From JBCCIM01 sp965263205 (GTDB taxonomy: Bacteria > Bacteroidota > Rhodothermia > Rhodothermales > JAHQVL01): a DNA stretch of 64,000 bases. The notes under the pieces were generated by a model that was not told the origin of the DNA, made no database searches, and saw nothing but the letters and a program-made list of their open reading frames with translations. The stretch is from positions 124,001 through 188,000 of the forward strand of contig CBDHHF010000001.1 of the NCBI GenBank assembly GCA_965263205.1, written 5' to 3'. Within the stretch, counting starts at the first letter, position 1. Each line of letters starts with the position of its first letter. Both the position numbers and the translations under genes were made by a program. Of the stretch, positions 19,211 through 27,571 are shown piece after piece.

Positions 19211-22200
19211 CTGAACTACAAATTCTACATATCGCTCTGTTGCGCACTACTCGGGCTCTCATTTGGAGGCCAGGCAGTTGCGCAGATCCCCCTGTCGTTT
19301 TATGACTATGCGCGTCCTGAATTGAAGTGGTACAACATCGAGACCGAGCACTTCAATATTATTTTCCACGCTGATGAACAAGGGGAGGGCAGTGGGCGGA
19401 CCGGACAGGTTGTAGCCAGGATTGCCGAAGAAGTGTATGGGCCGATTACAGCGCTCTACGACCACGAGCCGGATACCAAAGTTGCCATCATTCTGAAAGA
19501 CTACGAGGACTATTCCAACGGAGCCGCTTATTTCTTCGACAACAAAATCGAAATATGGGCGCCGAGCCTGGATGCCCCCTTGCGTGGCGATCACAACTGG
19601 CTTCGAAATGTAATCACACATGAGTTTGTGCACATCATCCAGGTGCAGAAGTCGATGAAGGCCAATCGCCGGCTGCCGTTCATGTACTTCCAGTTGCTTG
19701 ATTATGAAAATGTGCGCCGGCCTGATGTGCTCTACGGCTACCCGAACGTCATTGTCACCTATCCAATCACCACGCTGAACAATCCGGCGTGGCTGGCAGA
19801 AGGCACGGCGCAGTACCAGCGCGAATGGCTGAACTACGATAGCTGGGATAGCCACCGCGACATGCTGCTTCGGACGCGCATGTTGGAAGATGAGCAACTA
19901 TCGCTCGAAGACATGGGGGGCTTTTACTCGCACAACAGTCTGCTACGCGAGACGGTTTATAACCAGGGGTTTGCCTTTACGCATTATCTGGCAAAGCGCT
20001 TTGGCGAGGAAACGCTGAAAGAAGTAAGCGCGGCACTGGGCAAATGGGAAAACTGGAATGTAGAGCGTGCAATTAAAGACGCAACGGGTATTTCTGGAGA
20101 GCAGGTGTATCAGGATTGGCTGCAGGAAATGCAGCGTGCGTATGCAGAGCGTACGCGTGAAATACGTCAAAACCTGGTTGAAGGCGATTTGTTGGAGCCG
20201 GCTGGCTTTAGCAACTTCTATCCGCACTTTTCACCGAATGGCGACCGGGTTGCCTATGTGTCCAACAAAGGCAAAGATTTTAACGCGCTCAGTCTGTACA
20301 TCAAACACCTGGATTCGGGTAACATGGCATCGATCGACCTGAGAGATGTGGCGACTGCACCGATGCATATCCATACGTGTGCCTTTGGACATAAAATAAA
20401 GTCAGGGGTTGGTCGTGCTTACAGTTGGCATCCAGGCGGCGAAAAAATGGTGTACGTGCGCCGTAAAGACACTGCTGAAGGCTATCTGTATGCTGATCTG
20501 TACGAGATCAATCTGGAAACCCAGAAGTCGGAGCGCCTGACCACGCGGCTGCGGGCAACGTCGCCGGCATATAATCCAGTTGGCGACCAAATTGCATTTG
20601 TAGGCCAATCAGATGGCTCTACCAACTTGTTTGTGCTAGATGTAAACACAGGCAGCACGCGTCAGCTTACCGCGTACAACGACGGCTCTCAAGTTACCGA
20701 TCCTGTATGGCATCCCGATGGTGCGATGTTGTACTATGGTTTGCAGAATGCCGCCGGCCGCGATTTATACCGTGTGGGTGCAACAGGCGGAGAGGCTGAA
20801 GCCGTGTTGACCACCCCGCACGACGAGCGGAGTCCCGCATTCGACGAATCCGGTGCACTGTATTTCTCTTCCGACAAAACGGGCATCTACAATATTTACA
20901 AGCTTGATGTGGATGCTGCGGATGCCGGACCGGAGCAGATAACAAACGTGTTGGGTGGGGCGTTTATGCCTGATGTGCAGGACAACCGACTGGTCTACGC
21001 CCACTATGCGTATGACGGCTACAAGATTGGCTATTTCGATCAATTGCCAACGCACGCCGAGTCCATGCCGTATTCACCGCCGGCTGCGATCCTGAAAGAT
21101 GCCGCCGAATACACCGCTGCGCCAGAAGCAGCACAACTCAATGCGTTTAACGATACCGATTTGCAATCGCCTTCGGTAGCTGAGATTAGAGGCGGACAAT
21201 TGACCTCCGTTTCAGAAGAGGCATTGGAAGTCACTCCGTACAAAAATCAGTTTACATCGTGGAGTATTTATCCGGTATTACGTCTCGACCAGTATGTGTC
21301 GCGTCGGCAGCGTAGTCTTGATGTACGGCTTGCGGATCGGGGCCGGCTCGAAACGCTGTTGCGCAACACGAAGGTAGGCATGCTGGCGTCGTCCCGCGAA
21401 ATCCTTGAGGGGTTGAGCATCTTTGGTGGCGTAATGGTTGGCCTGACATCGCGAGACGCCTCGTCTGTAGGCGACTTTTTCTCACCATCGCGACTGCTGA
21501 AACTTGAGCGCGATGTATTCTTCCAGTTTGATTACAGCAAAGGCCTGGGCATCATTCCCAAACGCTGGTCTCCGCAGCTATCGCTTGAGGTGTTTAACAT
21601 TCGGAGAAATGTAGACAAGGGGCTTTCCATCGAAGAATTCCCTTGTACAGCGTGTCTGCCAGATACTACGTTGGCTAATCTCTCGTACAACTTGTGGGAG
21701 GCAAGCTTGACGGCGCGGAGCAAGGTTGCGCGATTCGCCATGCTGGAAGCCGGTTACCGTTACAGTCCATATAGCGTCACAACTGAACGCTTTTTCTCCA
21801 AGGAGTTTGATGGATTTGTGGACGATTTTACTTCGAAGTACTATATCGGCAGTGCCTTTCAGTTTACGGGCTACCTGGAGTGGTTGGCACCACACCGTCA
21901 CAGCAACGTAGTGCCGAATGGACTACGAATAGAAGCGAGGTTTGAACGTGAAATAGGCCGGCTGCTCGAGCGATTTGACCTGGAAGACGGTATTTTAGAG
22001 CCTATTTATGAACGGCACCGGGTCAACAGACTTTCGCTGGATACCAAGTTTAATATGGTATTGCCCGGCCAAATCATGCATGCTCCGCATGGGTTTGGTT
22101 TGCGGGCCCGTGGTTCTACCATTCTTGGTAAAACGGTTGATGATTTCTTCAATGACTATGTAGGAGGGCTTGTCGGCGCCCGGGGGTATCCATTTTACGC

Positions 22201-22573
22201 GCTTGGCGGCAACGAAACGCTTTGGCTACAGGCCAGCTATACGCTTCCGCTCGTACCTCGCATCAACAAACAATTTATGTTTGCTTATTTCGATAAGCTA
22301 TATGGCCGGGTCTATACCGATTTCTCCGCAGCCTGGAATGGTGGATTGGGAGATATGGGGGCACTGCGCAAAGACGTTGGTGCAGAGCTTCGCCTGGGTA
22401 TGGGTTCGTTCTATCTGTTACCTACGGCGCTATTTGTGAGCGCAACCTATGGCCTGGATACTTTTGATTTTCAACTGGACGAAGGATTTTTGACCCCAAC
22501 AGGGGAGAACACAGTGCAGTATGGACAAACCTGGCAATGGCATTTTGGTGTCCTGTTTGGGTTCGACCTATAG
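19211..22573 (+). CDS. Gluzincin peptidase / TolB-like propeller / outer-membrane barrel fusion
   Basis: The protein has three parts. An N-terminal MA-type zinc peptidase has H137-E-F-V-H141 and a third ligand E197 in AWLAEG. A middle beta-propeller has repeated TolB/WD40-like strands (FSPNGDRVAYVSN, YNPVGDQIAFVG, WHPDGAMLYYG). A C-terminal part of about 400 residues resembles the Omp85/surface-antigen barrel (VGARGYPFYALGGNE). The frame begins directly after the previous stop, and a good signal peptide (YKFYISLCCALLGLSFGGQAVAQ region) is encoded at 19217-19285. No ATG, GTG or TTG precedes it; CTG at 19211 is the only near-start, so I place the start there. A TTG at 19322 would lose the export signal. 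It is the last gene of the porU operon. Confidence 0.75.
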   Translation: MNYKFYISLCCALLGLSFGGQAVAQIPLSFYDYARPELKWYNIETEHFNIIFHADEQGEGSGRTGQVVARIAEEVYGPITALYDHEPDTKVAIILKDYEDYSNGAAYFFDNKIEIWAPSLDAPLRGDHNWLRNVITHEFVHIIQVQKSMKANRRLPFMYFQLLDYENVRRPDVLYGYPNVIVTYPITTLNNPAWLAEGTAQYQREWLNYDSWDSHRDMLLRTRMLEDEQLSLEDMGGFYSHNSLLRETVYNQGFAFTHYLAKRFGEETLKEVSAALGKWENWNVERAIKDATGISGEQVYQDWLQEMQRAYAERTREIRQNLVEGDLLEPAGFSNFYPHFSPNGDRVAYVSNKGKDFNALSLYIKHLDSGNMASIDLRDVATAPMHIHTCAFGHKIKSGVGRAYSWHPGGEKMVYVRRKDTAEGYLYADLYEINLETQKSERLTTRLRATSPAYNPVGDQIAFVGQSDGSTNLFVLDVNTGSTRQLTAYNDGSQVTDPVWHPDGAMLYYGLQNAAGRDLYRVGATGGEAEAVLTTPHDERSPAFDESGALYFSSDKTGIYNIYKLDVDAADAGPEQITNVLGGAFMPDVQDNRLVYAHYAYDGYKIGYFDQLPTHAESMPYSPPAAILKDAAEYTAAPEAAQLNAFNDTDLQSPSVAEIRGGQLTSVSEEALEVTPYKNQFTSWSIYPVLRLDQYVSRRQRSLDVRLADRGRLETLLRNTKVGMLASSREILEGLSIFGGVMVGLTSRDASSVGDFFSPSRLLKLERDVFFQFDYSKGLGIIPKRWSPQLSLEVFNIRRNVDKGLSIEEFPCTACLPDTTLANLSYNLWEASLTARSKVARFAMLEAGYRYSPYSVTTERFFSKEFDGFVDDFTSKYYIGSAFQFTGYLEWLAPHRHSNVVPNGLRIEARFEREIGRLLERFDLEDGILEPIYERHRVNRLSLDTKFNMVLPGQIMHAPHGFGLRARGSTILGKTVDDFFNDYVGGLVGARGYPFYALGGNETLWLQASYTLPLVPRINKQFMFAYFDKLYGRVYTDFSAAWNGGLGDMGALRKDVGAELRLGMGSFYLLPTALFVSATYGLDTFDFQLDEGFLTPTGENTVQYGQTWQWHFGVLFGFDL

Positions 22574-22588
22574 GTTGGGGACAACCCC

Positions 22589-22757
22589 ATAAATCCTGAG
22601 GGATTCATGGTGTTGTTGTTGAAAGTTTAACGTTTCAGGTTGAAGGTTTTATAGCATTAACGCTTGCTAATGGAGAATTATACGGCTCATAGGAAGACAC
22701 CTTTAACATTAAACGTTTAACCTTAAACCCTAATCAAATCAATCCCTCGGGATTTAT
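22589..22757. repeat. 169-bp MITE-like element with terminal inverted repeats and inner heptamer tracts
   Basis: The outer arms are 17 bp (22589-22605 and 22741-22757) with one mismatch. Inside each arm lies a period-7 tract: five heptamers that each begin GTT (22618-22652) and five that mostly end AAC (22701-22735), so the tracts are mutually inverted. The core between them is about 48 bp of unique sequence. I see no obvious target-site duplication. Confidence 0.7.
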
Positions 22758-22831
22758 TTCTTTGCTGTCAAACCCGTTCCAGGTTTGTGGCGTAACACTC
22801 CACGGATTTATTTAACGAATAAAATATAGAC

Positions 22832-23476
22832 ATGGACCTGAATACGCTGATTGCGTCTGCGATTGTGATGTTGCTCGTAGGGCTTGGGTTTATCATCATG
22901 ATTACCCAAATGCGTAAATCGAAACAACGCACGCCGGCCGAGTGGATTGGTGTGGGTTTATCTGTTGTTTTGGTTGTGCTTTCGGGCATGTTACTCGTGA
23001 TGGGTTTTACGATTGGCAATACCGTTAGCGGCCCATTTTCCGATCAAAAATCGGCAGTAGGGAGCGCTGCGCCTTCGTTCGACTTCACGTTACTTGTAAA
23101 TGATGAACCGAAAGCACTCGCTGACTACAAAGGAGAGGTGGTGTTGCTCAATTTCTGGGGAACGTGGTGTCCGCCTTGTCTTGATGAGATGCCCGATCTG
23201 AACCGTTTACATGCGGATTATAAAGACCAGGGACTGCGGGTGATTACAATTTCTGATGAGAGTCCGGAAGAACTGGTTGCGTTCACTGAATTTATTCCGC
23301 TTGATACAGAAAGCGGCTACATCGAAGACGGCATGGCGCTGCCGCTGCCTTATGTTAAAATGATGGAAGGCCGGCCAGAGTCGTACGTAATCGATCGCGA
23401 CGGTACCATCCGCGAATTCATCCTTGGCGCTAGAAATTACGAGTTTTTTAAAGCCTCCATTGCCCCCTATTTGTAG
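22832..23476 (+). CDS. Membrane-anchored TlpA/ResA-like thioredoxin
   Basis: The 214-residue protein has two membrane helices (about 5-26 and 38-61) and then a redoxin domain with active site W112-C113-P-P-C116. Proteins of this type act as thiol:disulfide reductases outside the inner membrane, for example in cytochrome c maturation. The domain continues to residue 210 with the conserved IDRDGTI turn. The start is ATG at 22832. The DUF5683 gene follows after 36 bp. Confidence 0.9.
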   Translation: MDLNTLIASAIVMLLVGLGFIIMITQMRKSKQRTPAEWIGVGLSVVLVVLSGMLLVMGFTIGNTVSGPFSDQKSAVGSAAPSFDFTLLVNDEPKALADYKGEVVLLNFWGTWCPPCLDEMPDLNRLHADYKDQGLRVITISDESPEELVAFTEFIPLDTESGYIEDGMALPLPYVKMMEGRPESYVIDRDGTIREFILGARNYEFFKASIAPYL

Positions 23477-23512
23477 GCCCCGTATTTGAACATAGATAAA
23501 GGGTTGCGCATC

Positions 23513-24547
23513 ATGAAAGTTGCTAAGCAAACCTCCTTTTTGCTTGTATTGTTATTGATCGGCTTTGGCGGCATGTCAGTCGAGGCATCGCCCGTTATGG
23601 ACGATGACGACAAAAAGAAGAAAGCCAAAAAAACAACGGTCCACACACAGGCCACTTTGAAAGCGGCATTGTTGTATGAACAACCTGCTGTTTTACCTGT
23701 CGGCGGCAATACATTTCCCGAGAAAGTGAAAAAGAAACGCAGTGTAGGCGCTGCGTTTGGGATGTCTGCGCTTGTCCCTGGGTTGGGCCAGGCCTACAAC
23801 AAACAGTGGGGCAAAGCCATCGCGGCTTTTGCACTTGAGGCAGCTGTAATTACAGGTGCCATTGTGTGGAATAACCAGGGGGCCGGACTCGAAGACGATT
23901 ACCAGTTGTACGCACACGCGTTCTGGGATCCGGCCAAGTATGCAAGTTGGCTAAACGATTACAGCGGCTATTTGCAAACCAACTTCAACGCACAGGTGGC
24001 AACGCCAACCATTGAGATTCCGGGCCAAATCGACTTTAGGAATCCCGACGGCTGGAGTGACATGGAATGGGCCGTGGTGCTCGATTTCTTTGGCGAAATT
24101 CAGTCGATGGAACGCGAGATGTTTCACCTCGAAACGCTGGCTGCGTTCTCGCACACGCTGCCTGATTTTAGCGAACAGCAGTACTATGAACTTGTTGGCA
24201 AATACTACCAGTTTGCGCCGGGTTGGGAAGACTACCCTGATTGGCGCTCAGAAAACGGCGAGATCAACGCAGCGATTGATCCGTCGATGACAGGGCCAGA
24301 CGATACGCGCCCCAATGTTTCGCCACGCTTCTTTCAATATGCACGCGATCACGCCCATGCCAATGATGTGCTCCGCCGTGCGTCGCGTGTAACCACGTTG
24401 CTCATCGCTACCCACTTTATCTCTGCGATTGAAGCAGCTGTTTCAGCCAAGCTGCACAATGATCGGATTGTGCCTTCTATGGAGATAGGCAGCAATGGTC
24501 GTGGCGAGCCACGGGCGATGGCCTCGTTGCGGATCAAGCTGAACTAG
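23513..24547 (+). CDS. DUF5683-type exported protein
   Basis: The 344-residue protein has a signal peptide (KVAKQTSFLLVLLLIGFGG) and the motif SALVPGLGQAYNKQWGKA (about residues 90-107) that marks the DUF5683 family of Bacteroidota, small membrane or periplasmic proteins of unknown role. A charged KKKKAKK stretch lies after the signal peptide. I chose ATG at 23513; a TTG nine codons earlier would spoil the signal peptide. It ends near a bidirectional terminator. Confidence 0.8.
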   Translation: MKVAKQTSFLLVLLLIGFGGMSVEASPVMDDDDKKKKAKKTTVHTQATLKAALLYEQPAVLPVGGNTFPEKVKKKRSVGAAFGMSALVPGLGQAYNKQWGKAIAAFALEAAVITGAIVWNNQGAGLEDDYQLYAHAFWDPAKYASWLNDYSGYLQTNFNAQVATPTIEIPGQIDFRNPDGWSDMEWAVVLDFFGEIQSMEREMFHLETLAAFSHTLPDFSEQQYYELVGKYYQFAPGWEDYPDWRSENGEINAAIDPSMTGPDDTRPNVSPRFFQYARDHAHANDVLRRASRVTTLLIATHFISAIEAAVSAKLHNDRIVPSMEIGSNGRGEPRAMASLRIKLN

Positions 24548-24642
24548 GCGGTTGTCTAAGAATCTAGCTGTAGCAAACAACGCCGTATCCTGAGCGAATG
24601 CGTGGATAAATAGCTGCATGCACCTGATACTCAATAAAACAA

Positions 24643-24675
24643 AAAATCCCCTGCCGGCCTACCGGAGGGGATTTT
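24643..24675. terminator. Bidirectional Rho-independent terminator
   Basis: AAAATCCCCT (24643-24652) pairs with AGGGGATTTT (24666-24675), with a further CCGG/CCGG inner stem. A/T runs flank both sides. It separates the convergent DUF5683 and T9SS cargo genes. Confidence 0.9.
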
Positions 24676-24694
24676 GTTATTCAGATAGCATTAC

Positions 24695-25942
24695 TTATTT
24701 CAGCAGAATCAGCTTCTTCGTTTCGTTAAACCCGCTGGCTTCGAGGCGATACACGTACATGCCACTTGGCAGGTTGCCGGCATTAAACTGGACCTCATGA
24801 ATGCCTGGTGCCTGAATTCCATCAACAAGCGTAGCAACTTCGCGGCCCAGCATGTTGAAGACCCGCAGGGTGACAACTTCTGCTGTTGGAATGCTGTACT
24901 CAATTGTCGTGACCGGATTAAATGGATTTGGGTAGTTCTGTGAGAGCGCGTACTGGAAAGGCAATTCTCTGTCTACATCTGCCCGAATCAGTGGCTCCAC
25001 TGTAATTGACACGGTTGCAAGATTAGACTCTAACGAAGGCTTAAGCTTACCTGTAGCAAACAGGGTGCCTTCAACTTTTAGTTCAACGTCGGTGCCGCTC
25101 AAATCAAAGGCTTCTTCCAGAAGGACAGGCATCTCGGCCGTCAATACGGTATCCGCAACGGCAGTCTGAACCGTGATGTCGGTTTCTGTTTCTGTGTCAA
25201 ATTCCTGGGGCTCATCTGGGATTTCGCCTGCGATGAGGCCTGTACCTTCGAGATCTACAATACCCAGTACACTGATTTTATTACCTGTCTGAGTGAACAA
25301 GCCATCCGTCACATCCGACGTGGGGCCGCGCTCTGACATATTCAGGTTAAAGGCTCCCGAGTCCGCGTCGACAAAAAGCCGGCCCAGGGTAATAAGGCCT
25401 CCAAACCGAAATGCAAGTTCCAGAGAGTCCACCACAACAAGATCGAGTTCGTACAACTGTGCCTGCGTGAACGGCGCATTATCAGGTTGTAAGAACATCG
25501 TCGTCATGCCTCCGATACGTGCTGTTACGTTATCGTCGTCGGTGCCGATGGGGAGGGAGACCTCCATGTCGAAATTCAAATTGGACAGCGTTGGATCGAT
25601 GGCTAGCTCCTGCTTGGGGAGTGTTTTGAGGATGTAGGTAAACGAGTCCGTTCCATCAAAACCCAGGTCTGGTGTATAGGAGAAGGAGCCATCTTGTGCA
25701 ACCGTAACTTCACCGTTGGACGGTGGGTCAACCAGGACAAGGAAAAGTGAGTCGGCCTGCAAGTTGTCGTTGAAAAAGAGACCGGGTGCCGCAACGGTTA
25801 GCGAACTGTCTTCGCGCACGTTGTAGGCGTCGTCCCCAGCGCTTGGTGCGTCCTGAGCCTGGAGGCTGTGTGTTGGTATGAAAGGAGATGCTAGAAGAAG
25901 AACCAGTAGAAAAACGCCTGAACTTATCGCTTTACGATTCAT
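24695..25942 (-). CDS. T9SS-exported protein with cadherin-like Ig domain
   Basis: The 415-residue protein has a signal peptide (about 1-30, ending SLQAQ), an N-terminal Ig/cadherin-like repeat (about 33-110; DDAYNVREDSSLTV ... DGSFSYTPDLGFDGTDSFTY), a central region I do not recognise, and a textbook type A sorting domain (about 330-415; LSQNYPNPFNPVTTIEYSIP ... MYVYRLEASG ... KKLILLK). It should be exported by T9SS and cleaved or anchored at the surface by PorU. Function beyond surface binding or adhesion cannot be assigned. Confidence 0.9.
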   Translation of the reverse strand: MNRKAISSGVFLLVLLLASPFIPTHSLQAQDAPSAGDDAYNVREDSSLTVAAPGLFFNDNLQADSLFLVLVDPPSNGEVTVAQDGSFSYTPDLGFDGTDSFTYILKTLPKQELAIDPTLSNLNFDMEVSLPIGTDDDNVTARIGGMTTMFLQPDNAPFTQAQLYELDLVVVDSLELAFRFGGLITLGRLFVDADSGAFNLNMSERGPTSDVTDGLFTQTGNKISVLGIVDLEGTGLIAGEIPDEPQEFDTETETDITVQTAVADTVLTAEMPVLLEEAFDLSGTDVELKVEGTLFATGKLKPSLESNLATVSITVEPLIRADVDRELPFQYALSQNYPNPFNPVTTIEYSIPTAEVVTLRVFNMLGREVATLVDGIQAPGIHEVQFNAGNLPSGMYVYRLEASGFNETKKLILLK

Positions 25943-26192
25943 GTTTTTAGGTACATTAGGTAAATCGGGGAGAAACTGAAATCCACGCAGGAATTTGCAG
26001 TCAGGGAGAATTGCGTAACATTAAACCTGAAAAAAAGAGATATCTCCGTAAATATCCTCTCCAAATAGCAGAGAGAGTGTGTAGATATTGCAGGTCGCGC
26101 CGGCCGATGTCCGCAATTTGCTGGTAGTTTGTTTGTTGAAAATAGGTGGTTATGGAATGCAATTGGCAGAATATAAGAATGATGAAGGATAA

Positions 26193-26963
26193 ATGAAGAT
26201 TTTTTTGTATTTCGCCCTTTGTACGTTGTTTGTGTTGGTCTGCTACCGAATGAAATGGCTGTCCTTGGCCGGCGGCATCACAGCAGGATTGTTCGGGTTT
26301 ATGTTGCTGGTATACGGCGGTTTGCCCTGGATGGTACCGGTGCTTTTTTTCTTCGCTACGTCGAGTATCCTTTCGAAAATTGATCCGTCGACTTCCCGAG
26401 ATGCCGAACATGGGGAAGATGTGCGCGACGCGTGGCAGGTGTTGAGTAACGGAGGTGTTGCGTGGGTACTTTTTGGCTTCGCGCTCCTCACGCAAGAGCA
26501 ATCGCTATTTTTTGCGGGCTATGTTGGTGCTATGGCTGCAGCTACCGCCGACACGTGGGGTACCGAGCTTGGCCGGCTTAGCAAAGGTGTAGCGCGTTCG
26601 ATACGCACGGGGAAAATTGTCATGACGGGTGAATCAGGGGGGATGAGTTGGCAAGGTACGCTGGGAGGTGCATTGGGGGCTGCATTAATTGGAGGATTGG
26701 CCTGGTATTTCTCACCTATAGCTACCCCAGAGCTGTTGCTGGTGATCACATGTGCTGGCGTTGTAGGTAGCCTGGCAGACAGCTTGCTTGGTGCAACCCT
26801 GCAGGCCCGATACAAAAGAGACGGTTCGGATGAGCTTAGTGAATACGCTGATGAACAAAGCTACCTGTATTCCGGTGTGACGTGGGTGACAAACAATGTG
26901 GTCAATTTTAGCTGTACGCTGATCGGGGCAGCGGTGGCGATGGCGTTATACCAGGCATTCTGA
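26193..26963 (+). CDS. DUF92-family membrane protein
   Basis: The 256-residue protein has about six membrane helices and the DUF92 signature ATADTWGTELGRLS (about residues 113-126), plus the GSLADSLLGATLQARY segment near 190. The plant relative VTE6 is a phytyl-phosphate kinase; whether the bacterial proteins have a related prenyl-phosphate activity is not settled. The region between this gene and the divergent cargo gene (25943-26192) holds both promoters, with no clear element visible. Confidence 0.88.
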   Translation: MKIFLYFALCTLFVLVCYRMKWLSLAGGITAGLFGFMLLVYGGLPWMVPVLFFFATSSILSKIDPSTSRDAEHGEDVRDAWQVLSNGGVAWVLFGFALLTQEQSLFFAGYVGAMAAATADTWGTELGRLSKGVARSIRTGKIVMTGESGGMSWQGTLGGALGAALIGGLAWYFSPIATPELLLVITCAGVVGSLADSLLGATLQARYKRDGSDELSEYADEQSYLYSGVTWVTNNVVNFSCTLIGAAVAMALYQAF

Positions 26964-27062
26964 TCATCCGCAAAAATCCACTCAGAGAACAACTTTTCCC
27001 AAAGAGCTTCCGTACGCCCTAAAAGCAACCTTTAACCAGCAACACCAAAAGACCACGCAGCC

Positions 27063-27563
27063 ATGACACGTCGCGAAGCAAAAGGCCTTCTCGCCTCCGT
27101 AAAAGACCGGGTTAATCAAATCAAGAAATTTGCCTTTCATGCAGGAGCTTTTGCCACGATCAATATGGCAATTTTTTTGATGAACGTGACGCAGGGCCCG
27201 GATGGACCCATTTTTATGTTACCTCTTTTGACCTGGGGCGGGATTCTATTTGTACACTGGAAGCGCGTGTTTGGTCGGAAAGGCAAGGTAGAGCGACAGT
27301 GGGAAGAAGCGATGTTGCACGAATTTATGTATGGGGAAGAACTCCCCGAGCAACTGTCAGAAATTGAAATTGCCCCTGTAGAAAAGCGCCGGCTTATCAA
27401 TATCTCCGGTGCAAAAGACGAGAAGATCAAGAAGCTGCAGCGCCGGCTCGAAAATCTCGAAGCCATCGTTACCAGTCAGAAATGGGAAGAACTCGAAGAC
27501 GATAAAGAACTTGAACGCGTTTCTGCGCTTCAGATTGCCAAAATGAGCAAGAAACTGCGTTGA
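27063..27563 (+). CDS. 2TM-domain protein with C-terminal coiled coil
   Basis: The 166-residue protein has two short membrane helices (about 22-40 and 48-65) within a 2TM domain (KKFAFHAGAFATINMAIFLMN ... LTWGGILFVHWKRVFG), then a charged helical region that includes a likely coiled coil (KIKKLQRRLENLEAIV, about 119-134). In related proteins the 2TM domain is sometimes fused to histidine kinases or LytTR regulators. The role here is unknown. It ends 9 bp from the convergent TonB receptor gene. Confidence 0.85.
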   Translation: MTRREAKGLLASVKDRVNQIKKFAFHAGAFATINMAIFLMNVTQGPDGPIFMLPLLTWGGILFVHWKRVFGRKGKVERQWEEAMLHEFMYGEELPEQLSEIEIAPVEKRRLINISGAKDEKIKKLQRRLENLEAIVTSQKWEELEDDKELERVSALQIAKMSKKLR

Positions 27564-27571
27564 GTGTGCCG

